From: Sulfuritalea sp.
Lineage (GTDB): Bacteria > Pseudomonadota > Gammaproteobacteria > Burkholderiales > Rhodocyclaceae
DNA length: 29,902 nt
Direction: 5' to 3'
NCBI GenBank assembly: GCA_016712985.1
Contig: JADJQA010000045.1
Span: 1-29,902 of the forward strand
Below, one piece after another: positions 1 through 6,933 of this stretch. Position 1 is the first letter of the stretch. Every line of letters starts with the position of its first letter. The position numbers and the translations under genes were made by a program. The notes below the pieces were generated by a model. The model worked only from the letters and a program-made list of their open reading frames with translations. It had not been told where the DNA came from and made no database searches.

Positions 1-230
1 CGCAGCGAGCATAAAACGATGGGCGGACTTGGGGTCTTTCTCGTTCTTCGTCAGGTCGACGAAAAACTGCGCTCTTCGGGATGCTCTCTAACGCCTCGTA
101 CCCTCGGACCTCCAATCGGCATCATTTGCTTAGCGAAAGTGGTGGCCATATTGTGGGCTAACACCTATTTAATAAATCTAGTCCATGTGACGTGAGAATC
201 ATCGGTTGTGAATGATGGAGAGACGAACGG

Positions 231-758
231 TCATAGTCGTTGAGTTTTGGCGCAATAGTCCCCTGCATATTGAACATAGCAAGGGTTGAGGGCCGGATCA
301 GGCAATGTTTGTTCAACTATTAATTGGCTTGACACGAAGTTGCCAACTGTCCCGAATGTTCCATAGACTCGATATATGACAAACCCAGCAGTATCAAGTA
401 ACGCTATCGTTTTCCAAATGGCTACGAGTTGTCGATTTGCGGCGAGCCTCATGCCCATCCAATAAAGAAAAATGGTTAGTTCAACAGTTATCCATACAAC
501 ACCAAAATCTTTCAGTTGATGAAGTAGTCCCTGCATCCACAACATAAGTGGGATTATGAGAATCCCGGACAGCCCTAGGATGAAAAACATATACGCACTA
601 CTACATTTACTCAACCGCACATCAAGGTGTTGGCAATCCTCAGAGAGGTCCCTGTTCAGGGATACAACAACAGATCTTAGTGACTTATCGTAATCGGCCA
701 GTCGTCGCTTATTGGCGAGATCTTCTACGGCTTCGCGTTTTCCACCTTCCATGATCAT
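231..758 (-). CDS. hypothetical membrane protein
   Basis: A 175-residue protein that I do not recognise. The first 50 residues are charged and soluble. They are followed by about three hydrophobic stretches (roughly residues 54-78, 86-105 and 112-130) with short polar links, so it is probably an inner-membrane protein; the C-terminal third is polar with two cysteines. The start is uncertain because ATG codons occur at codons 1 and 3 and no strong ribosome site is visible. Base composition is more AT-rich than the metabolic genes downstream, which suits an accessory region. A possible upstream partner on the same strand overlaps its start by about 50 nt but appears frameshifted. No function can be assigned. 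Confidence 0.55.
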   Translation of the reverse strand: MIMEGGKREAVEDLANKRRLADYDKSLRSVVVSLNRDLSEDCQHLDVRLSKCSSAYMFFILGLSGILIIPLMLWMQGLLHQLKDFGVVWITVELTIFLYWMGMRLAANRQLVAIWKTIALLDTAGFVIYRVYGTFGTVGNFVSSQLIVEQTLPDPALNPCYVQYAGDYCAKTQRL

Positions 759-1058
759 CGATCTGTTCTTGAAAGAAAAGCAATTCGGCCGGCGAACAGC
801 CGCGCCATTTGTTTAAGGTCGCTTGCTCAGCCCTGACGCCTTCCTCCGCGTCATTTACTTCGGCATGTCTTATCCGAAGCTGAGACAACTCCGCGAAACT
901 TCTGTCAAAGCGCCTATGTCGTGATGATCTTGCGTACTTGCATCGAAGAATAGGGAATGACCCGCTCCAGCTCGTGTAATACAGATTGACGGGCAGCAAG
1001 ATACTCTTGCGCCCTTTCCAGGGTAGCTGCATGCTCGGCAACTTTCTGCTTTATGCCT
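709..1058 (-). pseudogene. possible frameshifted helical protein remnant
   Basis: Two minus-strand frames give protein-like, Glu/Arg/Gln-rich helical sequence one after the other. The upstream frame (about 1058-914) contains LERAQEYLAARQSVLHELER and stops at 914-916. The downstream frame (about 905-709) contains FAELSQLRIRHAEVNDAEEG and runs into the start of the membrane-protein gene. Joined by a one-base shift near 915-925 they would make one coiled-coil-like protein overlapping the next start. No start codon is visible in the upstream frame. No family is recognised and chance open frames remain possible. Confidence 0.22.
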
Positions 1059-1199
1059 TATCGCTGCTTGTATTCGTCCGTGCGGCTCACCGGCTATTTA
1101 AAAATCTGCATCAACGACATCTCCGCGCGCGGCAATTCGTTCAGTGGGCCCACAGTCGCTCTCAATCTTGTGAGACGACACAATAATGTCCTTCCCTAG

Positions 1200-2686
1200 T
1201 CTTACTGTGTTAAATACGCTGATTGATGATCGGAGTCCGCTCGAACCGTGGCCAGTGAGGCAGGATCTGGGCGAACTCCATGGCGATTTCCCAGCGCAGG
1301 GTTGGGATCGAGTCCGGTACATGCCGCTGGGGTCGAACGGGCGCCGCGTGGGGTATAACTTTCGGGTAAGGCAGGTTTTTCGCGGAAGCAGGCGTTTTTT
1401 TTGACCGAGTCGCCATGCACCAGTCGCTCACCCACCAGGAAGCCATACGCCGCAATGCACAGCGTGGCATGGTGATGGAAGCCGCGCCAGTTGCGGCCCT
1501 CGAAGTTGTCGAGGCCAAACTCCTGCTTCAGTTCCTGATAGTCCCGCTCGATGCGCCAGCGCATCTTGACGACCTTCACCAGTTCCTTGCGGGTGATCTC
1601 GGCCGACAGGGTGGACAGGAAATACTTGATCGGTTCGGGTTCGCCCTTGGGCCACTCGATGAGCAGCCATTCTTCGTCGCGCGGCACCGATGCCTGAAGG
1701 TCGCCATGGGCGGCGCGTACGCGCACGGCGGCAAAGCGCGAGGACAAGGACGCGTTGGTACCCTCCCGCCACGTGGTCTTGCGCCAGGCCGAGGACGGCA
1801 GGGACAACGCGAGATTCTTGACCGTCACGGGCTGGTTATCCGGCCCACGCCGCAGGCGTGTGGGCTTGCGTCCCCTGCCGCTCCACGGCTTGGGCGGCAA
1901 GGCCGCGCTGCCCGGCGCCCAGACCTTGGTGCCCGTCTTGATCCCCACGGCGTAGTGCATTCCCAGTCCGGTGATGCCATCGCGGTAGTGGGTATCGTCC
2001 CCATACCCGGCGTCCGCCAGCGCAATGTCACCCGGCAGTCCGGCGGCTTTCGCGGCCTTCATCTGCGCCAGCGAAATCTCCGGCTTGGTGGCAAAGCGCA
2101 CATCCTCCGGCACGCCCGCATCCTTGCGCCGCTGCGCGTCCTCGGCCCACGATTCCGGCAGGTAGAGTTGGTACTGGATCGGCAGACTGGCCGTCTCAGT
2201 GGCAATCGACAGACTGACTGCCACCTGGCAGTTGTCGGTCTTCCCCAATTGCCCGCAATACTGCCGCGCCACACCCACCGAGTGCGTCCCCTGCTTGGGC
2301 ATCCCGGTATCGTCCGCGATCCAGAATACCGTGCCCGCTCCCTGAAGGTCCATCCGTGGCAGCACCCAGTCAGTTACCCGCGCCAACACCGCATCGTCCG
2401 ACCAGGGCGACTGCGCCACAAAGTGGTTCAGCGCTTGATGCAACGACGACACATGCAGCGGATCGAGGTTCGCGGCCAGCGGTTCGACGCTCTTGCGCTT
2501 CAACGGCAGCATCAGCCCTTGGCAGTAGCTCGCGAGCAACTCGCGTCGGTCTGAGCGACCCACCGCAGCACCAATATGCTCGATATACCGCAAGAATTTC
2601 TCGCTTCTCTCCATTTCAGTCTCCGTGTGCGTTGCCGTTAATGCACTCAATAACGGCAGCGATTCGGAATACTTAACACAGTAAGA
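1200..2686 (-). mobile_element. IS701-family insertion sequence, complete ends
   Basis: The element is 1487 bp long. Its left end starts TCTTACTGTGTTAAATA (1200) and the reverse complement of its right end starts TCTTACTGTGTTAAGTA (ending 2686): 14 identical bases, then 2 of the next 3. Both ends abut the tetranucleotide CTAG (1196-1199 and 2687-2690), which fits the 4-bp YTAR-type target duplication known for the IS701 family. It carries one transposase on the minus strand. Intact ends and a perfect target duplication indicate a recent insertion, although the transposase reading frame is shifted near its end. Confidence 0.9.
1210..2614 (-). pseudogene. IS701-family DDE transposase, C-terminal frameshift
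   Basis: This is the transposase of the IS701-family element, a DDE-type cut-and-paste enzyme. Visible family signatures, in order, are IADDTGMPKQG with the first catalytic Asp, ALADAGYGDD with the second, and WRIERDYQELKQEFGLDNFE carrying the catalytic Glu, followed by a HHHATL stretch. The start at 2614 (MERSEKF) is preferred because GGAG lies just upstream; an in-frame ATG at 2650 is an alternative. At 1395-1402 the coding strand has eight A residues. As given, the frame runs to 1202 with an unlikely Cys/Arg/Pro-rich tail. With seven A residues it continues KKTPASAKNLPYPK and ends at 1210 with a plausible tail. The cause is a real slip, transcriptional slippage or a homopolymer error. The catalytic core lies upstream of the shift. 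Confidence 0.85.
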
Positions 2687-2733
2687 CTAGGAAACGGATG
2701 AAATGTGAAGGTCATAAATATTGCCCTCGTATC

Positions 2734-3123
2734 CTACGCCTCCATCATCGCCATATTTGACAGAGAGAGAGTCTGGACACCGCTGCAATTAAATGACCAC
2801 TCGATCCAGAACTGCGCTCCTTCGTATGCCCCTCTGGATTTCTGCACTATTTCCTCACCGGCAACAATCTTCGCCCACACGGATGGCGTAACTGAAAGAG
2901 TATGGATTTCGTATCCCCATTCGACATAATTCAATCTTTTTCGGAAGCGCTGCTCCGCGCCGCTTTCTCTTTCCGGTAAAAAGAAGTCACGGCCATTCTC
3001 CTCATTTGGTGGCACTGCTTGAATCAGTCCGGCATCGACAAGCAATTGAACCAAATGTTGATGGTCCTGGTGTGCTGATGGGAACCTGCCAGTTCGCGGA
3101 TCCATCGTGATATTGGCCCTCAT
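2734..3123 (-). CDS. hypothetical protein
   Basis: A 129-residue soluble protein with no family I recognise. The N-terminus contains a His-rich segment (AHQDHQHLVQLLVDAGLI). It is followed by a charged region and a C-terminal part rich in aromatic and beta-type residues (WGYEIHTLSV, FWIEWSFN), which suggests a small alpha/beta fold. It ends 44 bp from the right edge of the IS701-family element and is not interrupted by it. No clear ribosome site is seen before the ATG. The composition and unhelpful context suggest a cargo or orphan gene. That it is real rests on length and protein-like composition only. Confidence 0.5.
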   Translation of the reverse strand: MRANITMDPRTGRFPSAHQDHQHLVQLLVDAGLIQAVPPNEENGRDFFLPERESGAEQRFRKRLNYVEWGYEIHTLSVTPSVWAKIVAGEEIVQKSRGAYEGAQFWIEWSFNCSGVQTLSLSNMAMMEA

Positions 3124-3277
3124 GTAAAGATTGACGGAAACTCTACCGAAATGCGGACATTATCAAGTCGGCGGTTGATCTGCTAAACCTAGCGAGCGAT
3201 GCAAGTGTAATGCAGTCGAAAAACTAGTACAGGTTGTCGGGAGGTCGGAAGGCTGGTGCGTAAGCGGGGCGACAGTA

Positions 3278-3638
3278 TTAAAGACCATGGCAGCAGCTCG
3301 TTTCGGATGCGGTCGATTCGTGGCACTCCGACTCGGCCTGACGGACCGCCGGGGTATCGTTGGTCATCCGTTCATGCCCATCGTCGCCTTCGGCATCGAC
3401 CAATGGCCGCAGCTTGTGCCTATCGGTGATCGCCTCGTTCGAGGTGCCAGACGCAAGTACCTCCTTGGGGCCTAGCTTCAACTGGGGAAAATTTCGGCCA
3501 CTCTCGGTTCCGGATGAGGTAGGCGTCCGCACGAGGCGGTTCGGCACCGATGTGCTCAAGCACCTCGACGACCAGACCAATGTTTTCGGGACAGCCACCG
3601 ACTATGACACAGAGGGTGCCGGGCTTCAGTAATTCCAT
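3278..3638 (-). pseudogene. small beta-barrel-like protein, frameshifted
   Basis: The start at 3638 follows a good ribosome site (CAGGAG). The first frame reads MELLKPGTLCVIVGG, then NIGLVVEVLEHIG, then ADAYLIRN, and turns into nonsense near 3500. A second frame continues GRNFPQLKLGP and NEAITDRHKLRPLVD and ends at 3278. The residues match across the junction (GRNFPQLK against WPKFSPVE of the first frame), so one protein of about 118 residues is split by a one-base indel. The N-terminal half resembles the gene at 4291-4611 (GxLCV...NxGxVVEhLxxh), suggesting paralogous small KOW/SH3-like barrels. Function is unknown. It is last in a minus-strand array whose junctions share the same TAAACAGGAG pattern. 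Confidence 0.55.
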
Positions 3639-3651
3639 GACGTTCTCCTGT

Positions 3652-3764
3652 TTAGCCAACTTTGACAAAATGTCGGGGATAGCAATCTGGATCAAATCTC
3701 CCCAGCCCATGAGGTGGGCCACTACCTCGTTCTTTAGCTCAACGAGGCGTTTCAGCCGGATCAT
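3652..3764 (-). pseudogene. continuation of the preceding small gene beyond an in-frame TAG
   Basis: Directly after the TAG at 3765-3767, the same frame continues with ATG (3762-3764) and protein-like sequence (RLKRLVELKNEVVAHLMGWG, then DLIQIAIPD). There is no ribosome site before this ATG. Near 3675 a shift into another frame would give a short tail HFVKVG ending in TAA at 3652-3654, which is then followed by the ribosome site of the next gene. This reproduces the TAAACAGGAG junction seen at 4074-4088. I infer that 3652-4073 was one gene, now broken by a nonsense codon and a frameshift. A separate tiny reading frame is the alternative. Confidence 0.35.
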
Positions 3765-4073
3765 CTACTTTGAAGAGAATGCTCGAACCCAATAACCGCC
3801 GTTTGCATCAATTCCAGCATGGGAGAAGCCATGCACCCCCAGACAACGGTCAGCATCCCGCCGTGCGCTTTGCAAAACGCACATGCAGCGCACAAGAGCA
3901 CGTCGGCAGCCTTCCGTGATTTTCCCGTCTCTCGTTAGTGGCTCGGGGTGTTGGATGAATGCACCCTTGCCAATATGCACCAAGGGTTCGCCTTCTCGAA
4001 TTTCGACAACCTCACGCGGGCTACCGCCCCAAGTGATGTAAGAGTATGCCCGCTCTTCAGATGTCTTCGCCAT
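3765..4073 (-). CDS. hypothetical small protein
   Basis: A 102-residue protein starting with MAKTSEERAYS and preceded by a strong ribosome site (ACAGGAGGTTGT then ATG). The first half is beta-rich (REVVEIREGEPLVHIG). The second half contains three cysteines and ends HGFSHAGIDANGGYWVRAF. I recognise no family. It is third in a tightly packed minus-strand array of small genes. The stop is a TAG immediately followed by an in-frame ATG and more plausible sequence, so the natural protein may have been about 140 residues. Function unknown. Confidence 0.5.
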   Translation of the reverse strand: MAKTSEERAYSYITWGGSPREVVEIREGEPLVHIGKGAFIQHPEPLTRDGKITEGCRRALVRCMCVLQSARRDADRCLGVHGFSHAGIDANGGYWVRAFSSK

Positions 4074-4085
4074 ACAACCTCCTGT

Positions 4086-4294
4086 TTAGTCATGATCAGG
4101 ACCATCTTTATCGGTGAGCATTGCGGCAAGCCGGAGAAGCTGGCCTGCGGCAATGTCAGGCAGGCGATCCTCTGGGCGCGGGCATGCTGGGCTTGGGGCA
4201 TGGTCTGGAATAGCTCCACGGTCCTCCCGGTGATCAGGTGGTTCGTAACTCGCGCCTCAATCAGGTAGCCGGGGGTGCTGTGAATGATCTTCAC
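4086..4294 (-). pseudogene. small hypothetical protein, frameshifted
   Basis: The start ATG (4294) overlaps the stop of the upstream gene by 4 nt, so translation is probably coupled. The first frame gives MKIIHSTPGYLIEARVTNHL and a segment ending QAQHARAQRIA. Near 4160-4170 protein-like sequence moves to another frame (DRLPDIAAGQLLRLAAMLTD) and ends DHD-TAA at 4086-4088, just before the next gene's ribosome site. As written, the first frame instead runs on to 3935 inside the next gene, which is unlikely. One missing or extra base explains this. The restored protein would be about 69 residues. No known family. Confidence 0.45.
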
Positions 4295-4611
4295 GCGCCG
4301 ACTCCAGTTTCGCCAGGCTCAAGCAAGGCTGTCGTTTGCTCCAGAAAAGCCCCAGCCTCTCCCTGATTTGCACGTCGCAACTTGTATTCCGCGGACCAGG
4401 CTACTTTTGCGCTGAAAGTAACTCGGTTCGCCAGTAATGGGAGCGAGCATTGCGGGATTGGCTGCCCGTCAATCCGGCAAATTAAATACGTGGGGGCGCT
4501 CTCGGATAGCCGGGGATCGACGTCGAGGATCTCCACCACATGCCCGTTGTTGAGTAATCCAGCGGTAGCGTACTGGGTGACGCACAGGTCACCGATTTGA
4601 AATTTTGCCAT
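4291..4611 (-). CDS. hypothetical small beta-barrel-like protein
   Basis: A 106-residue protein, first in the minus-strand small-gene array, with AGGAG upstream (about 4617-4621). The N-terminal half (FQIGDLCVTQ, NNGHVVEILDVD, TYLICRIDG) has the alternating hydrophobic pattern of a small KOW/SH3-like barrel. It parallels the N-terminus of the broken gene at 3278-3638. The C-terminal half is helical and contains WSAEYKLRR. No catalytic motif is visible. Upstream lie a terminator-like hairpin and a pair of degenerate direct repeats, which may be control elements. Function unknown. Confidence 0.6.
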   Translation of the reverse strand: MAKFQIGDLCVTQYATAGLLNNGHVVEILDVDPRLSESAPTYLICRIDGQPIPQCSLPLLANRVTFSAKVAWSAEYKLRRANQGEAGAFLEQTTALLEPGETGVGA

Positions 4612-4673
4612 TTGAAACTCCTGCCCCCGTTCAGTCCGGCGTAGCCGGCTTCCAGGGGAGGAGAAGCGAGCGA

Positions 4674-4841
4674 CGCTTTAGCGGTATTTGTGATTCGCCC
4701 CGCAAGTTGTGCGTTAAATCGGCGATGCTGCAGACAACAAAAAACCCGTTCAGGCTTGCGCGCTAGAACGGGTGGGGTGGCATCCGCTTTAGCTGAATTT
4801 GTATAGCGCCCGCAAGTTGAAACTTAAACCGGCGCGTGCAG
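4674..4841. repeat. degenerate direct-repeat pair (about 60 bp units)
   Basis: Two units, 4674-4733 and 4785-4841, share the order CGCTTTAGC, ATTTGT, CGCC-CGCAAGTTG, TTAAA, CGGCG, GCAG with small substitutions and indels. They lie in the same orientation about 110 bp apart. A terminator-like hairpin sits between them. They are not inverted and I could not fold them as integron attC sites. They lie just upstream of the minus-strand small-gene array, so they may be regulatory or the scars of a duplicated cassette edge. Confidence 0.6.
4738..4773 (-). terminator. rho-independent terminator-like hairpin
   Basis: On the minus strand an 8-bp perfect stem (ACCCGTTC with GAACGGGT, 4744-4773) with a 14-nt loop is followed by a run of six T residues (complement of 4739-4744). 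It would stop minus-strand transcription arriving from the right. Because it lies upstream of the small-gene array and between two related repeats, an attenuator role is also possible. Confidence 0.6.
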
Positions 4842-5234
4842 AGAATGCCTCACCATCTCCCATCAGAATGTCAAAACGTAACGTACGTAGGTGCGATACT
4901 TAGGTTCGATGTCCGGTTAGAAACGAAGCCCCCGGCCGGTTCTGGCCGACTGCCGTCAGCCAGCAAATTTTAACGACCGTCCGCTCCCGCTACAGACCCG
5001 ACATGCACGCAACAAGCCATGAACGGCTGGGCAAGCCGACGAGCACTCATCCGTTGCATAAAACCCAGCGGCGGCAAGTACCCCACATAGCTGACCTTCA
5101 AAGCTTCCAGGCCTGAGCGGCAGCAGTGGATTGAAAGTGAGCGCTGCCGTCGGTTCCCCCACGGCGTTCGGACTCTAACCACCAATGACAAGAAACCGCG
5201 ATGAAACACTGCTTGGCAGAGTTCGCTGCGCTGA
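4842..5234. other. non-coding stretch, no recognisable gene
   Basis: About 390 bp with no frame on either strand that combines a start, a ribosome site and protein-like composition. Open frames exist (for example minus strand 4956-5162) but are rich in Arg, Ser and Cys and match nothing I know. No tRNA or strong hairpin was seen. Confidence 0.4.
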
Positions 5235-5444
5235 TCGGCGAGCAGTACGCGATGGTCGACCGAGGACGGCGAACACGTCGGCCTGTGCGCCGAGTTCCCG
5301 TCGCTGTCCTGGTTGGCGAAGACGCCGGAAGACGCCCTCAAGGAAATCCGGCGGATCGTGTCCGAGGCAGTGGCCGACATGCGGGCGGCAGGAGAGGCCA
5401 TTCCCTTGCCCCAGACGGCGGGAATCGGATTTGGCAATCACTGA
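5235..5444 (+). pseudogene. HicB-like antitoxin remnant
   Basis: This frame reads WSTEDGEHVGLCAEFPSLSW followed by LAKTPEDALKEIRRIVSEA and VADMRAAGEAIPLPQ, then TGA at 5442-5444. It is the conserved beta-alpha core of the HicB/DUF1902-type antitoxin family. Upstream the frame is closed by TGA at 5232-5234, while the neighbouring frame carries GEQYAM just before the junction. A frameshift near 5250 or a lost N-terminus is therefore likely. The C-terminal DNA-binding helix of the family is missing. No HicA-like toxin is visible next to it. It is a fragment in an eroded accessory region. Confidence 0.65.
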
Positions 5445-5510
5445 CTGCCAAATCTTACGTAGAAGTCGCCGTCTCACCAGCGCCGACTTTCACGATCCAG
5501 AATTTCTGTA

Positions 5511-6194
5511 ATGCTTCCCCGAACAACAATCGAAGCAAAAACGACTACAATTGAAGCACTAAATGCTGCGAATATCGCCGCCATCGTGCTACTCGATCTC
5601 CTCTTCGGCAGTTACCGCCAACGTGCACTGACCCAATTGCTGTTGCATCCTGACAGCAGTTACCACGTGCGCGAACTGGGGCGCCTGACGGGCACCACGC
5701 CCGGCACCCTGCACAAGGAACTGGCCCGCCTGGCGCAGGCCGGGCTGCTGCTGCGCGAGGCGCAGGGCAACCAAGTGCGCTACCGCGCCAACCGCGACTG
5801 CCCGGTATTTGCCGAACTGGCCGGCTTATTTCGCAAGACCAGCGGCGTGGTCGGCGTTCTCGCTGAAACCTTGCGCGCACTCGACCCGGTGCCGGAACTG
5901 GCACTGGTCTTCGGTTCCATGGCGCGGGGCGAAGAAAATGCCCGTAGTGACGTCGATCTGCTGTTGATTGCCGACTGCGGTTTCGGCGACGCGGTCAAGG
6001 CGCTGCACCCCTTGCAGGAAAGCCTGCAACGCGAAATCAACCCAGTGCTCTTCACCGCCGCCGAATTCGCCCGGCGCATCGAGGCCAAGGAAACGTTTGT
6101 CGGCAACATCCTCGCCAATCCCAAACTGTTCGTCATTGGAACCGAACATGAGCTTGCAAAACTTGCTGGCCATCCAGCGTCTGCAAACCTTTGA
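5511..6194 (+). CDS. winged-helix/nucleotidyltransferase (MNT) protein, likely antitoxin
   Basis: A 227-residue two-domain protein. Residues about 38-95 form a winged helix-turn-helix (RALTQLL, YHVRELGRLTGTTPGTLHKE). Residues about 125-215 are a minimal nucleotidyltransferase with the GSMARG signature at 135-140 and SDVDLL at 146-151; the paired Asp residues D147 and D149 are the metal ligands. In MNT-HEPN toxin-antitoxin modules the MNT protein modifies and silences the HEPN RNase; the fused winged helix suggests it also represses the operon. The next gene overlaps its end by 47 nt, fitting that pairing. The first 15 residues are of odd composition and have no ribosome site, so the true start may be further in. 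Confidence 0.8.
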   Translation: MLPRTTIEAKTTTIEALNAANIAAIVLLDLLFGSYRQRALTQLLLHPDSSYHVRELGRLTGTTPGTLHKELARLAQAGLLLREAQGNQVRYRANRDCPVFAELAGLFRKTSGVVGVLAETLRALDPVPELALVFGSMARGEENARSDVDLLLIADCGFGDAVKALHPLQESLQREINPVLFTAAEFARRIEAKETFVGNILANPKLFVIGTEHELAKLAGHPASANL

Positions 6195-6600
6195 GGCCAC
6201 GCCAAGCGGCGTGCAGCGCATGCTGGCCTCGGCCGTGCGCAACCTGGCCGATGCCCGCCTGGCCGGCCTCAGCGCCGACAACCGCTTCGACGCCGCCTAC
6301 AAGACCATCATGCAGTGCGCGATGGTCGGGCTTTGGGCCAATGGCTACCGCACCGTGACCAGCCAGCCCGGTCACCACCAGACCGCGCTGCAAGCGCTGC
6401 CCAAGACCATGGGCCTGGCTCAGGACAGCGTGATTGTCCTCGATGCCCTGCGCAAGCAGCGCAATCTCAACGACTACGAAGGCGACCCCGTCACCGATGC
6501 GGCGGTCGCCGAATGCCTGGCTCAGGCCGAGTCGCTGCTCGCCCACACCCGGCAATGGCTCGCCAGCCATCGCTCCGACCTGCTTGCCGAGGACCGCTGA
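6148..6600 (+). CDS. HEPN-like protein, likely toxin partner of the MNT protein
   Basis: A 150-residue all-helical protein starting MSLQNLL, overlapping the MNT gene by 47 nt. The fold pattern (long helix with YKTIMQCAMVGLWANGY, a GHH at 75-77, and RKQRNLNDY at 102-110) resembles HEPN proteins paired with nucleotidyltransferases. The usual Rx4-6H RNase motif is not clear: the RN...Y part is present (R105, N106, Y110) but a D stands where H is common, so catalytic activity is uncertain. The start at 6148 is chosen because the longer open frame upstream reads out-of-frame Arg/Pro/Ser-rich sequence. Known MNT-HEPN pairs are toxin-antitoxin or abortive-infection modules and often accompany restriction genes, as the next fragment suggests. 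Confidence 0.72.
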   Translation: MSLQNLLAIQRLQTFEATPSGVQRMLASAVRNLADARLAGLSADNRFDAAYKTIMQCAMVGLWANGYRTVTSQPGHHQTALQALPKTMGLAQDSVIVLDALRKQRNLNDYEGDPVTDAAVAECLAQAESLLAHTRQWLASHRSDLLAEDR

Positions 6601-6604
6601 CCCA

Positions 6605-6922
6605 ATGCTCGACACCGACACCAAGCGCCGCATCGATTCCTGCCGCGACATCGTCGTCGGCAAGGTGCCGGACCCCAAGTCGCAAGTCGAACAGATCGCC
6701 ATCGCGCTGATCTACAAGTTCATGGACGGCATTGACGCCGAGACCAAGGAGCTGCGCGGCAAGCGCAGCTTCTTTGTCGGCGAGTACGGCAAGTATGGCT
6801 GGGCCAGGCTGATGGCGCCGAGCATGGGCGGCTTCCCGTGCTCGCTGCGCCGACCCGCGGTTGGCGCAGCGGGTCGCAGTGAACAGCGTGGGCGCTACGT
6901 GAGTCCGCCCGGCTGCCGGTAA
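6605..6922 (+). pseudogene. truncated type I restriction methylase (HsdM N-terminus)
   Basis: The frame starts MLDTDTKRRIDSCRDIVVGK four bases after the HEPN stop and continues VEQIAIALIYKFMDGIDAET and FVGEYGKYGWARLM. This is the N-terminal helical domain of type I N-6 adenine methylases (HsdM). After about residue 78 it becomes unrelated Gly/Arg/Pro-rich sequence and stops at 6922. The whole S-adenosylmethionine-binding and catalytic part (NPPF/Y region) is missing. Near the break (6844-6870) an 8-bp inverted repeat GCTGCGCC/GGCGCAGC is seen. It is interpreted as the left scar of a deletion that removed the restriction locus and brought ubiA next to it. Confidence 0.75.
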
Positions 6923-6933
6923 AAATTCACCGC

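Noticed and set aside
986..1186. Plus-strand frame with a hydrophobic stretch as a small membrane protein
   Set aside because: It is antisense to more protein-like minus-strand frames, has no ribosome site, and its C-terminus is Arg/His/Ser-rich noise.
1415..2554. Long plus-strand frame opposite the IS701-family transposase
   Set aside because: It is an antisense shadow caused by high GC at third positions; its composition is Arg/His/Gly-rich and matches no family.
4674..4841. Integron attC sites, because GTTAAAT resembles the GTTRRRY core
   Set aside because: The units do not fold on themselves, have no matching RYYYAAC partner, and no integrase is present.
4970..5437. Minus-strand frame as a gene opposite the HicB-like remnant
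   Set aside because: The plus strand carries a clear family signature here, while the minus frame is Ser/Arg/Cys-rich without a family.
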